This document shows, piece by piece, positions 39,989-48,318 of a stretch of DNA of 64,000 nt (positions are counted from its first letter, which is position 1; every line of letters begins with the position of its first letter). The translations under genes and the position numbers were made by a program. The notes beneath the pieces are model-generated. The model searched no databases, was not told the DNA's origin, and saw nothing but the letters and a program-made list of their open reading frames with translations. Source of the stretch: an uncultured Sphingomonas sp. (GTDB lineage: Bacteria > Pseudomonadota > Alphaproteobacteria > Sphingomonadales > Sphingomonadaceae); assembly GCF_913777625.1 (NCBI RefSeq), contig NZ_CAJYTI010000033.1, positions 1-64,000 of the forward strand, read 5' to 3'.

Positions 39989-41169
39989 GCCGGGCAGCAG
40001 GAGCGCAGGTCGCGTCCAGCCGGCACGCGATCCTGCTGATCCTCACCGCGATCATGCCCACCATGGGCATTGTCGCGCTGGTGCCGGTGCTGCCGATGCT
40101 GCTGCGCGAATTTGCCGCCGTGCCGGGATCGGCGGTGCTGGTGCCGGTGGCGCTGACCATCCCGGCGCTGTGCATCGCGCTGTTCTCGCCGGTGGCGGGC
40201 GCACTGTCCGACCGGCTGGGGCGCAAGCCGGTGCTGCTCGTTGCGATGCTGGTCTACGGGCTGGTCGGCGCGCTGCCGCTGGTGCTGCACGACCTGATCG
40301 CGATCATCGCCGCTCGGGCGGTGCTCGGCCTTGCCGAGGCGGCGATCATGACGGTTTCCACGGCGATGCTCGGCGACTATTTCGAAGGGCCGCGCCGCGA
40401 GCGCTGGATCGCCACCCAGATGGCGTCGGTGAGCGTCAGCGCGATCGCCCTGGTGGCGATCGGCGGCGCGCTCGGCGAAGCGCTGGGATCGCGCGGTCCG
40501 TTCCTGCTCTATCTTGTCGCGCTGCCAATCGCGGCTGCGGTCGCGGCGATGCTGTTCGAGCCGGTCCAGCGCGCCCGCGGTACGGCCCCGAAGGTCCGGC
40601 TGCCGATGGGGACGATCCTGCCGGTGCTGCTGATCACGGTGGCGGTGGGCGTGCTGTTCTACACCATCATCGTCCAGGTCGGACCGATCATCGAGCGGAG
40701 CGGCGTTACCTCGCCCGCGCTGATCGGGCTGGCGGCGGCCGGCACCAACCTCGGCGTGGCGATCGGCAGCATCCTGTTCGGCCGCCTGAAAGCCCATGCC
40801 GGGCCGCGGCTGCTGGCCGCAGGGCTGGCGCTGGTCGGGCTGGGCTATGCCGGCGCGGCGCTGGCTCCGGGCTTCGCGGCGATCACCGGCTTTGCCGTCC
40901 TGGCGTGCGTCGGCAGCGGCCTGATGCTGCCCAACATGCTCGCCTGGGTGATGCGTCGCCTGCCGGCCCCGGCGCGCGGATCCGGTACCGGCGCCTGGAC
41001 CGGCGCCTTCTTCCTCGGCCAGTTCGCTGCCCCTCTGATTGCCTCCCTACTGGCGCCTGCCACGGGCGGTCTGTCGCAAACCCTGCTGCTCTACACCGGG
41101 CTGGCGCTGGCGGGCGCGCTGGCCGCGCTGATAGCGAGCAGCCGGACCTCCGCACTCACCCCCGCTTGA
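39985..41169 (+). CDS. MFS transporter
   Basis: 394 aa, twelve predicted helices, with the MFS loop signature SDRLGRKPVLLVAML after TM2 and a long hydrophobic C-terminal half. ATG 39985 overlaps the preceding TGA (ATGA). As the only inner-membrane transporter in this operon it probably carries the aromatic substrate or a breakdown acid. It resembles drug/aromatic-acid MFS proteins and not sugar porters. Direction of transport is not determinable. Confidence 0.82.
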   Translation: MSRAAGAQVASSRHAILLILTAIMPTMGIVALVPVLPMLLREFAAVPGSAVLVPVALTIPALCIALFSPVAGALSDRLGRKPVLLVAMLVYGLVGALPLVLHDLIAIIAARAVLGLAEAAIMTVSTAMLGDYFEGPRRERWIATQMASVSVSAIALVAIGGALGEALGSRGPFLLYLVALPIAAAVAAMLFEPVQRARGTAPKVRLPMGTILPVLLITVAVGVLFYTIIVQVGPIIERSGVTSPALIGLAAAGTNLGVAIGSILFGRLKAHAGPRLLAAGLALVGLGYAGAALAPGFAAITGFAVLACVGSGLMLPNMLAWVMRRLPAPARGSGTGAWTGAFFLGQFAAPLIASLLAPATGGLSQTLLLYTGLALAGALAALIASSRTSALTPA

Positions 41170-41180
41170 AGGATCTGTTG

Positions 41181-41744
41181 ATGGAAAAGTCCGTTCGCCG
41201 CGTCGTCACCGGCCATGATGCCCAGGGTCGCGCGATCATCCAGGAAGACGGCGCCGTGCCGCGCGTGCAGCGCGTCGGCGGCGACATCGGCCCGATGTTC
41301 CACGAGGTTTGGAATACCCAGGCGACGCCGGCGCCGATCGATGCCGCATCGGGCGAGCCGCACGAGGACGGCATCGTGCTCGCGCCCCCGAAGAACGGCA
41401 CCCGCATCCGCGTGCTCGACATTCCGCCCGAAGGCGACGGCATCCGCAACATGACGCCGGAGGAGGCGCGTGCGCATTTCGCCGAGATCGGCGCCGGCGA
41501 TGCCTCCGCGCATGGCGAGGGCTCGCGCCACGCGCTGATGCACCGCACCGAGACGATCGACTATGGTATCGTCCTCGAAGGCGAGCTCGTGCTGATCATG
41601 GACGAAGGCGAGACGACGGTGCGCGCCGGCGACATCGTCATCCAGCGCGGCACCAACCATGGCTGGGCGAATCGCTCGGACAAGAATTGCCGCATCGCCT
41701 TCATCCTGATCGACGGCGCGTTCGACGAGAGCCTGAAGCGCTGA
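41181..41744 (+). CDS. Cupin-domain protein
   Basis: 187 aa. One conserved cupin barrel in the C-terminal half: HRTETIDYGIVLEGELVLIM then VIQRGTNHGWANRSDKNCRI, supplying likely His/Glu metal ligands. The N-terminal half (VTGHDAQGRAIIQEDGAVPR) is typical of small cupins found beside NAD-dependent epimerase genes in aromatic and sugar-acid loci. It could be an isomerase, a decarboxylase or a small dioxygenase. It is 11 nt after the MFS and 2 nt before the DenD-like gene. Function not assignable. Confidence 0.75.
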   Translation: MEKSVRRVVTGHDAQGRAIIQEDGAVPRVQRVGGDIGPMFHEVWNTQATPAPIDAASGEPHEDGIVLAPPKNGTRIRVLDIPPEGDGIRNMTPEEARAHFAEIGAGDASAHGEGSRHALMHRTETIDYGIVLEGELVLIMDEGETTVRAGDIVIQRGTNHGWANRSDKNCRIAFILIDGAFDESLKR

Positions 41745-41746
41745 CC

Positions 41747-42673
41747 ATGCGGCTGACGATCACCGGCGCAGACGGCTTTGTCGGCCGGGCGGTCGTCCGG
41801 CGGCTGCGCGAAACCGGCGCGGCCGCCGCGCTGCTGCTGGTCGACCGGACGTTCGCCGAGGCGGGTCCGGAGCGCCGGCTGGCGGGGGACCTCACCGATC
41901 CCGCCGTGCTTGCGGCCGCGACTCGCGATTGCGATGCGCTGCTGCATCTGGCTGCACTGCCCGGCGGCGCCGCCGAGCGCGATCCTGCCGCCTCGCGGGC
42001 GATCAACCTCGACGTGCCGCTGCGGCTGATCGAGGCGATGGCGGGCCGCCGGCTGGTGCTGGCCGGCTCGATCGCGGTGTTCGGCGCTGCCCCGGCCGGG
42101 CCGGTCGACGACCGCACCGTGCCGGTGCCGGACAGCGTCTATGGCACCCACAAGCGCATGGTCGAGCTCGCCTTTGCCGACGCGGTGCGCCGCGGCGCCA
42201 TCGTAGGCGCGGTGCTGCGCCTGCCGGGCATCGTCGCACGGCCTGCGGGGGGAAGCGGCTTCGGCTCCGCCTTTCTGAGCGACGTGTTCCATGCGGCAGC
42301 CGCGGGGCGGCCCTATGTCGTCCCGGTCGGCTCCGATGCGACAAGCTGGCTCTGCTCCGTCCGCGCCTGCGCGGCGAACCTCGTCCATGCCCTGCTCGGC
42401 GAAGGCGCCGAGCAAGCCCCGGTGACGCTGCCGGCACTGCGGGTGCGGATGGGCGATCTCGTCGACGCACTCGAAGCCCGTCTGCCGGGAGCGGCGCTTT
42501 CCCACGCCGAGGACGTGGCGCTGCGCCGCACCTTTGGCAGCTATCCGCCGCTCGTTACCTCGCGCGCAGCGGCGCTGGGCTTCACCGCCGAACCCGACGT
42601 CGACGCGCTGATCGACGCGGTTCTGGCCGATCTCTCCCCGAACTCGACACAAGGATATCCCCGATGCGCCTAG
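41747..42673 (+). CDS. NAD-dependent epimerase/dehydratase family protein, DenD-like
   Basis: 308 aa extended SDR. A Rossmann start (LTITGADGFVGRAVVRRL), HLAALPGGAAE, and the catalytic Tyr/Lys as DSVYGTHKRMVE are seen, with a C-terminal region (SWLCSVRACAANLVHAL) that resembles D-erythronate dehydrogenase (DenD) and not sugar-nucleotide epimerases. It likely oxidises a hydroxyacid or reduces an oxo-acid formed after ring opening. It overlaps the next gene by 10 nt. Confidence 0.78.
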   Translation: MRLTITGADGFVGRAVVRRLRETGAAAALLLVDRTFAEAGPERRLAGDLTDPAVLAAATRDCDALLHLAALPGGAAERDPAASRAINLDVPLRLIEAMAGRRLVLAGSIAVFGAAPAGPVDDRTVPVPDSVYGTHKRMVELAFADAVRRGAIVGAVLRLPGIVARPAGGSGFGSAFLSDVFHAAAAGRPYVVPVGSDATSWLCSVRACAANLVHALLGEGAEQAPVTLPALRVRMGDLVDALEARLPGAALSHAEDVALRRTFGSYPPLVTSRAAALGFTAEPDVDALIDAVLADLSPNSTQGYPRCA

Positions 42674-43629
42674 CCACCCGCGACAATGGCACGCCAGACG
42701 GCGAACTCGTTCTCGTCTCCGCGGACGGGACGCGCTGCGTGCCTGCCGGACCCGACAGCCCGACGCTGCTCGCGGCGCTCGAGCGCTGGGACACCGCACG
42801 GCTGGCACTGCACGCTGCCGGGGCCTGCCTGGCGGCCGGGGCAGGCGAGCCGCTCGATCCCGCCACCCTTCGCGCCCCGCTGCCGCGGACATGGCAGTGG
42901 CTCGACGGTTCCGCCTTCCCGACGCATGGCGAGCTGATGCAGCAGGCGTTCAACCTGCCACCGATCGAGACCGACATGCCGCTGATGTACCAGGGCATGA
43001 GTCACCAGTTCCTCGCCCCGACCGAGGATGCCCCGTTTCCCTCTGCCGCCGACGGCATCGACTTCGAAGGCGAGTTCGGCGTGGTCACCGGCGCGGTGCC
43101 GATGGGCTGTTCGGCCGAGGAGGCGCTGGCGCATGTCCGGCTGATCGTGCTGATCAACGACTGGTCGCTGCGCACCATCGCGCCGATCGAGATGAAGACC
43201 GGCTTCGGCTGGGTCCAGGCCAAGCCCGCCTGCAGCGTCGCGCCGTTTGCAGTGACGCCCGACGAACTCGGCGATGCCTGGCGGGATGGGCGCGTCTGCC
43301 TGCCGCTCACGGTGACGGTAAACGGCGCGTGGTTCGGCAGCCCGAAAGGCAGCGCCATGGCCTATGGCTTTCACGAGCTGATCGCGCATGCCGCCCGTAC
43401 CCGGAGCCTGCCGGCGGGAACGATCATCGGTTCGGGCACCGTTTCCAATGCCGATCATGCGGTGGTGGGGTCGACCTGCATCTCCGAGCGCCGCGCCATC
43501 GAGAAGATCGCGCATGGCGAATTCCGCACGAGCTTCCTGCAGGAAGGCGACCGGGTGGAGATGCAGGTGGGCGAGAACGCGGCGCTTTTCGGCCGGATCG
43601 ACCAGCGGGTGCGGCTGACGGCCGGCTAG
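42664..43629 (+). CDS. Fumarylacetoacetate hydrolase (FAH) family protein
   Basis: 321 aa. Metal ligands of the FAH fold are visible: Glu135 and Glu137 (DFEGEFGVVTG) and Asp166 (LINDWSLR). The late segment TIIGSGTVSN is the family equivalent of the GTP loop. FAH-family enzymes hydrolyse C-C bonds of diketo acids, or act as hydratases or decarboxylases on meta-cleavage products. As the last gene of the operon it probably splits a late diketo-acid into central metabolites. It starts inside the previous gene and converges, with a 4-nt overlap, on the next. Confidence 0.83.
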   Translation: MRLATRDNGTPDGELVLVSADGTRCVPAGPDSPTLLAALERWDTARLALHAAGACLAAGAGEPLDPATLRAPLPRTWQWLDGSAFPTHGELMQQAFNLPPIETDMPLMYQGMSHQFLAPTEDAPFPSAADGIDFEGEFGVVTGAVPMGCSAEEALAHVRLIVLINDWSLRTIAPIEMKTGFGWVQAKPACSVAPFAVTPDELGDAWRDGRVCLPLTVTVNGAWFGSPKGSAMAYGFHELIAHAARTRSLPAGTIIGSGTVSNADHAVVGSTCISERRAIEKIAHGEFRTSFLQEGDRVEMQVGENAALFGRIDQRVRLTAG

Positions 43630-44339
43630 GCCGCCGGCCAATGGCGGCCGAACCAGTCGTCGATCAGCGCGGCGACTGCCTCCGGCCGCTCCACCGGCAG
43701 CATGTGCCCGGCCTCGGCCAGCACATGCAGTTCGCCCTGCGGCGCGAGGTCCCGCATCGCCTCGTGCTGCGCCGGGGGCGACCAGCGGTCCCGATCGGCG
43801 GCAAGCAGCAGCAGCGGTTTCTTGTAGCTGCGGAGCGGCGTCTCGGCATCGGGGCGGGCCAGGAGCGCGGCGATCTGGCCTTCATAGCTCTCGCGCGTGT
43901 TGGCGGCGACCATCGCGCGGAGCTCGGGCATCAGCGCGGCTACGCGATCGTCCGGTGCGCCCATCATCGGCGGCAGCCAGGCATCGGCCAGCGCTTCCAT
44001 GCCACGGGTGCGCGCGCAGTCGATCAGCGTCTGGCGACCGGCCGCCTCGCCCGGCGCCGGGGGGTGGATGCCCGTATTGGCAAGCCCGAGCCCCACCACG
44101 CGGTCGCCCGCCTGGCGAACGACGTCCAGCGCAACGCGGCCACCCATCGAATGGCCGATCACCACCAGCGGTCCGGGAACGCGTTCCGCAACGTCTGCAG
44201 CCATGGCTTCGATCGTACGAAAACCGGGGAAAGCGAGGATCCGCGCATCGAGCCTGGGCGACAGCGCCGCGCGAACCGGCTCCCAGATGCGCGCGTCGCA
44301 CAACAATCCGCACAGCAGCACCAGCGTCGGCCGCGTCAT
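43626..44339 (-). CDS. Alpha/beta hydrolase, possible VanR-regulated esterase
   Basis: 237 aa compact alpha/beta hydrolase. The nucleophile elbow is VIGHSMGGRVAL, the acid is in LAADRDRWSPP and the His is in LAEAGHMLPVE. The fold is that of small carboxylesterases and meta-cleavage-product hydrolases. It is transcribed alone, leftwards. Its upstream region carries TTTGGATCCAAT at 44396, one mismatch from the vanA operator, hinting at co-regulation with vanillate metabolism (for instance an esterase acting on methoxylated aromatic esters). That is inference only. Confidence 0.75.
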   Translation of the reverse strand: MTRPTLVLLCGLLCDARIWEPVRAALSPRLDARILAFPGFRTIEAMAADVAERVPGPLVVIGHSMGGRVALDVVRQAGDRVVGLGLANTGIHPPAPGEAAGRQTLIDCARTRGMEALADAWLPPMMGAPDDRVAALMPELRAMVAANTRESYEGQIAALLARPDAETPLRSYKKPLLLLAADRDRWSPPAQHEAMRDLAPQGELHVLAEAGHMLPVERPEAVAALIDDWFGRHWPAA

Positions 44340-44395
44340 CCTGCTCTTACCCCTCCGTATCGTTCGATCCCGCCCGCCGGTGGTCTGGAGCGGAT

Positions 44396-44407
44396 TTTGG
44401 ATCCAAT
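44396..44407. promoter_or_regulatory. Second VanR-like operator (TTTGGATCCAAT)
   Basis: Contains the perfect 10-bp palindrome TTGGATCCAA and differs from the vanA operator in one outer base. It lies 56 nt upstream of the hydrolase start, in a 110-nt gap between the Lrp gene stop and that start. No other copy of TTGGATCC was noticed in an intergenic region. Confidence 0.55.
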
Positions 44408-44449
44408 GCCAACTACGGGACTTTCGACGTCCGCTCCACCGGAATCGCG

Positions 44450-44926
44450 CTAGAGGCGCGGTTTCGTCGACAGAACGAGGGGAAGGCTTTCGGCGTCCTT
44501 GACGGTCTCCATCACGATCGAAGCGCAGACCACGTTCATCTCGATGCGCGAGACCAGCGCCTTGTAGACGGTGTCATAGTCCTCGACCGAGGGCAGGATG
44601 ATCTTCAGCAGATAATCGATGCTGCCGGTCAGCCGATAGACCTCGACGATCTCGGGGATCTCGCACACCGCCGCCTTGAAGCGCTCGGTCCATTGCGCGC
44701 TGTGCACCGTGGCGCTGACGGTGACGAAGATCGTCGTCGTCAGGCCCAGCGCCTCCCGATCGAGCACCGCGACGTTGCGCTTGATCACGCCCTCGTCGCG
44801 CAGGTTCGAGATCCGCCGCGAGCAGGCCGAAGGCGACAGGTGGACGCGCTCGCCGACCGTGGCGAGCGGGGTGTCGCTGTCCCGCTGCAGGATGTCGAGG
44901 ATGGCCCGGTCTCGTGGTGTCAGCAT
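44450..44926 (-). CDS. Lrp/AsnC-family regulator, DecR-like
   Basis: 158 aa. The HTH reads ATVGERVHLSPSACSRRISN, then a RAM ligand domain with RLTGSIDYLLKIILPSVEDY and a closing METVKDAESLPL. The protein, including a SLP-type end, resembles DecR, the activator of cysteine-detoxification genes in enterobacteria. ATG 44926 matches the usual Lrp N-terminus (MLTPRDRAILDILQRD); the longer upstream frame is not supported. A cysteine-desulfhydrase-like gene lies beyond the neighbouring peptidase, which fits a cysteine-responsive role. Confidence 0.83.
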   Translation of the reverse strand: MLTPRDRAILDILQRDSDTPLATVGERVHLSPSACSRRISNLRDEGVIKRNVAVLDREALGLTTTIFVTVSATVHSAQWTERFKAAVCEIPEIVEVYRLTGSIDYLLKIILPSVEDYDTVYKALVSRIEMNVVCASIVMETVKDAESLPLVLSTKPRL

Positions 44927-44961
44927 CGGCGCGCTCCGTCCGTCGATGATCCGCGACGCCC

Positions 44962-47007
44962 TCAGGCGGCGATTCCCCAGGCTTCCAGCAGGGCGGTTTC
45001 CGAGGGCTCGCGTCCGCGGAAGGCGACGAAATTCTCGATCGCCGGCCGCGACCCGCCCGGCGACAGCACCTCGTTGCGGAACCGCGCGCCGAGTGCGGGG
45101 CGATCGGCCAGCGGCGCTTCCTCGAAGGCGGCATAGGCGTCGCTGGAGAGCAGTTCCGCCCAGAGATAGGAATAATAGCCGGCCGCATAGCCGCCCGCGA
45201 AGATGTGGCTGAAGGCATGCGCGAAGCGATGCCATGCGGGTGGCCGGACCAGGGCGACTTCGTCGCGCACTGCCTCCAGGATCGCCTGCGGATCGGGCGC
45301 GTTCGGGCCACCGGCGGCGCGGTGCAGCCGCAGGTCGAACAGCGCGAATTCCACCTGGCGCAGCAGCAGCGGTGCCAGCTGGAAATGGCGCGCGCCGAGC
45401 ATCCGCTCGATCAGCGCGTCGGGCAGCGGCGCGCCGGTTTCGACATGGGCGGACGCGGCCTTCAGCACCGCGGGTTCCCAGGCGAAATTCTCGAGGAACT
45501 GGCTGGGCAGCTCCACCGCGTCCCACTCCACCCCCGAAATGCCCGAGACGCTGGGCACCTCGACCGCGCTCAGCAGGTGGTGGAGCACATGGCCCATCTC
45601 GTGAAACAGCGTCACCATCTCGTCATGGTTGACGGTCGCGACCGCGCCGGGGGCCGGGGGCGCGAAGTTGGTGACGAGATAGGCGATAGGCCAGATCGCG
45701 CCGCCCTGCTGATAGGCGCGGCAGGTATTCATCCAGGCGCCGCCGCGCTTGCCGTCGCGGGCGAACATGTCGGCGAACAGCGCGGCGATCGGGCGGTCCC
45801 CGTCCGTCGCGCCGCGGCGGTGCAGCTCGAAATGCCGGGCGTCGGGGTGCCAGAGCGCGGTGCCGGTTACTTCCCGCACCTCGACGTCGAACAGCTCGCC
45901 GACGACTCCGAACAGCGCCTCAAGCACCTTGGCGAGCGGCAGATGGGCGCGGATCTCGGCGCTGTCCAGCGCATGCCGCGCCTGGCGCAGCCGCTCGGTG
46001 ACGAAGGCAATGTCCCACGGCTCGAGCGTCTCGATGCCGAGATGCTCGGCCGCATGGGCCCGCAGGTCGCCGAGGTCCGCCTCCGCCTTCTCCCGGGCGA
46101 GGCGCGCGAGGCGAAGCAGGAATGTCTCGACCGTGTCCGCGTCGGGCGCCATCTTGGTCGCCAGCGATTGCGCGACCGGATCTTCGAAGCCCAGTGCCAG
46201 CGCCTGGGCAGCACGCAGGCGGAGGATTTCCCGCATCGTCGCGCTATTGTCGAACTGGCCGGCGTTGGGCCCCTGATCGGAGGCGCGCGTGCCGAACGCG
46301 GCATAGACCTGCCGGCGCAGGTCGCGATCCTCGCCGTGCGACATCACCGCGAGAAACGAAGGCGCGTGCAGGGTGACGAGCCAGCCGGGCAGTTCCGCCT
46401 GCTCGGCCGCGGCGGCCATGCCGGCGCGCGCTGCCTCGGGAATGCCGCGCAACGTTTCCGCATCCGTCACGTGCAACTTCCAGGCCTCGGTCGCATCGAG
46501 CACCGCGTTGGAGAACGCGGTCGACAGGCGGCTGAGCTCCATCCAGCGCGCGGAGAACTGGCTTGCGGCTTCGCCTTCCAGCGCCACGCCGGAAAGCTCG
46601 AATTGCTGGAGGGCGAGGGCCAGCGCGCGGCGGCTGGCGGACGCAAGGCCTTCGGTCGGAATCTGCGCCATCGCCGCGTGCAGCACCTTGTCCTGGCCGA
46701 TGGCGGCAAGATGCGCGTCGACGATCGCCTGTGCTTCTGCGTGCGCGGCCCGAAGGGCAGGCGAGTTGGATACGCTGAGCAGATGACCGACAAGACCCCA
46801 GCTCTGCTCCAGCGCCAGATCTGCCGCTTCCTTGTGCGCGAGCAGCGCCGGATCCCCCGGCATGGCGCGGCAGGCGGCCATCGCCTGGGCATGGTCCTCC
46901 ACGGCAGTGCGAACGCCTTCCACCACATCTTCCGGCCGGATCGCGTCGAAGGCGGGAAGGGCCGCGCTGCTTCGGCCGAAGCGGACCAGCGGGTTGGGGT
47001 GGGACAT
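44962..47007 (-). CDS. M3 family oligopeptidase (oligopeptidase A/Dcp type)
   Basis: 681 aa zinc metallopeptidase. The active-site motif is LFHEMGHVLHHLL (HExxH), with the third ligand further on in SGVEWDAVELPSQFLENF. It probably degrades short peptides in the cytoplasm, including signal-peptide fragments. The start is ATG 47007 behind AGGAGAG; the open frame upstream of it has no ribosome site. It precedes the Lrp gene by 35 nt on the same strand and diverges from the PLP enzyme gene. A housekeeping type of gene within a catabolic region. Confidence 0.9.
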   Translation of the reverse strand: MSHPNPLVRFGRSSAALPAFDAIRPEDVVEGVRTAVEDHAQAMAACRAMPGDPALLAHKEAADLALEQSWGLVGHLLSVSNSPALRAAHAEAQAIVDAHLAAIGQDKVLHAAMAQIPTEGLASASRRALALALQQFELSGVALEGEAASQFSARWMELSRLSTAFSNAVLDATEAWKLHVTDAETLRGIPEAARAGMAAAAEQAELPGWLVTLHAPSFLAVMSHGEDRDLRRQVYAAFGTRASDQGPNAGQFDNSATMREILRLRAAQALALGFEDPVAQSLATKMAPDADTVETFLLRLARLAREKAEADLGDLRAHAAEHLGIETLEPWDIAFVTERLRQARHALDSAEIRAHLPLAKVLEALFGVVGELFDVEVREVTGTALWHPDARHFELHRRGATDGDRPIAALFADMFARDGKRGGAWMNTCRAYQQGGAIWPIAYLVTNFAPPAPGAVATVNHDEMVTLFHEMGHVLHHLLSAVEVPSVSGISGVEWDAVELPSQFLENFAWEPAVLKAASAHVETGAPLPDALIERMLGARHFQLAPLLLRQVEFALFDLRLHRAAGGPNAPDPQAILEAVRDEVALVRPPAWHRFAHAFSHIFAGGYAAGYYSYLWAELLSSDAYAAFEEAPLADRPALGARFRNEVLSPGGSRPAIENFVAFRGREPSETALLEAWGIAA

Positions 47008-47057
47008 ACGAACTCTCCTGCGAACGGTTCCGCCAACGTGGCGAAACACGCCACCCG

Positions 47058-47076
47058 GTGCAATTCGAATTTGCAC
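47058..47076. promoter_or_regulatory. Dyad with Lrp-like spacing (GTGCAA-N7-TTGCAC)
   Basis: Lies in the 216-nt divergent region between the peptidase and PLP-enzyme genes. Further half-sites follow at 47089 (GTGCAT) and 47129 (TTTGCACC). A TATAAA box at 47147 could be a -10 element for the rightward gene. Repeated half-sites suit an octameric Lrp-type protein. Confidence 0.5.
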
Positions 47077-47223
47077 GGTGCCGAGATAGTGCATCAGGCG
47101 TGCAGGAAAATGGGCGTTTGCCGAAAACTTTGCACCCGGATCGGTCTATAAAGCTGCTATTCCTGCGCTTATCGGCAAAAAGGGTGGCGAGGCAGCGTGC
47201 ACGGGCGGTTTTCGGAGGAGACG

Positions 47224-48300
47224 ATGGTCGGGGGCTGCATCGGCGAGCGCTGGACGGACTGGGCGATCGGCCGGATCGAAGCCGACTATACCCGGTCTGC
47301 CGACACCCATCTGATCCCGCTGTCGCTGCCCGCGCTGCCGGGGGTTGCGATCTATCTCAAGGACGAGAGCAGCCACCCGACCGGCAGCCTCAAGCATCGG
47401 CTTGCGCGCTCGCTCTTCCTCCACGCACTGTGCAATGGCTGGATCACCGAGCAGACAACGGTGGTCGAGGCGTCGTCCGGCTCGACGGCGGTATCCGAGG
47501 CCTATTTCGCCCGCATGCTCGGGCTGCCCTTCATCGCCGTCGTGCCGCACAGCACCGCGGCGGAGAAGATTGCCGCGATCGAAGCGCTGGGCGGACTGTG
47601 CCACCGCGTCAGCGAACCCGCCGCCGTCTATGGCGAGGCGGAACGGCTCGCCGCCGAGCGTGGCGGGCATTATATGGACCAGTTCACCTTCGCCGAACGC
47701 GCGACGGACTGGCGCGGCAACAACAACATCGCCGAGAGCATCTTCGCGCAGATGGTTCGCGAACCGTCGCCGGTCCCGGACTGGATCGTGTGCGGTGCGG
47801 GGACCGGGGGCACGTCGGCCACGCTGGGCCGGTTCGTGCGGTACCATCGCCATCCTACCCGTATCTGCGTGGCCGATCCGGCAGCATCGGTGTTCCACCG
47901 CCATTGGCGGGATCGGACCATATGCGGCGCTGCCGGTGGCTGCAGCCTGATCGAGGGGATCGGCAGGCCGCGGGTGGAACCCTCGTTCGTGCCCACGGTC
48001 ATCGACCGCATGGAAGTGGTCGACGATGCGGCCTCGATCGGGGCGGCGCGGGTGCTCTCGCAGCACCTGGGGCGGCGTGTCGGGGGCTCGACCGGCACCA
48101 ACCTCGTTGCGTGCGCACGGCTCGCGACCGAGATGGCGACCGCCGGGGTCGACGGCTCGATCGTCACCCTGCTGTGCGATTCGGGCGACCGCTATGCCTC
48201 GACCTATTTCAACGATGCCTGGATCGAGGCGCGCGCGCTCGCGGTTGGCGCGGAGGAAGCACGGATGCGGGACTTCCTCTCGACCGGCGTCTATCGATAG
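47224..48300 (+). CDS. PLP-dependent cysteine synthase-family enzyme, L-cysteine desulfhydrase-like (Cds1)
   Basis: 358 aa fold-type II PLP enzyme. The Schiff-base lysine is in [31 protein letters not shown] binds the substrate carboxylate and [12 protein letters not shown] cradles the phosphate. The length and C-terminal [16 protein letters not shown] match the Cds1 group, which breaks cysteine to pyruvate, sulfide and ammonia. ATG 47224 has GGAGGAGA just upstream and was preferred over GTG 47197. The nearby DecR-like regulator supports a cysteine role. Confidence 0.82.
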   Translation: MVGGCIGERWTDWAIGRIEADYTRSADTHLIPLSLPALPGVAIYLKDESSHPTGSLKHRLARSLFLHALCNGWITEQTTVVEASSGSTAVSEAYFARMLGLPFIAVVPHSTAAEKIAAIEALGGLCHRVSEPAAVYGEAERLAAERGGHYMDQFTFAERATDWRGNNNIAESIFAQMVREPSPVPDWIVCGAGTGGTSATLGRFVRYHRHPTRICVADPAASVFHRHWRDRTICGAAGGCSLIEGIGRPRVEPSFVPTVIDRMEVVDDAASIGAARVLSQHLGRRVGGSTGTNLVACARLATEMATAGVDGSIVTLLCDSGDRYASTYFNDAWIEARALAVGAEEARMRDFLSTGVYR

Positions 48301-48318
48301 GCCGGCAGGGCATCGAGG

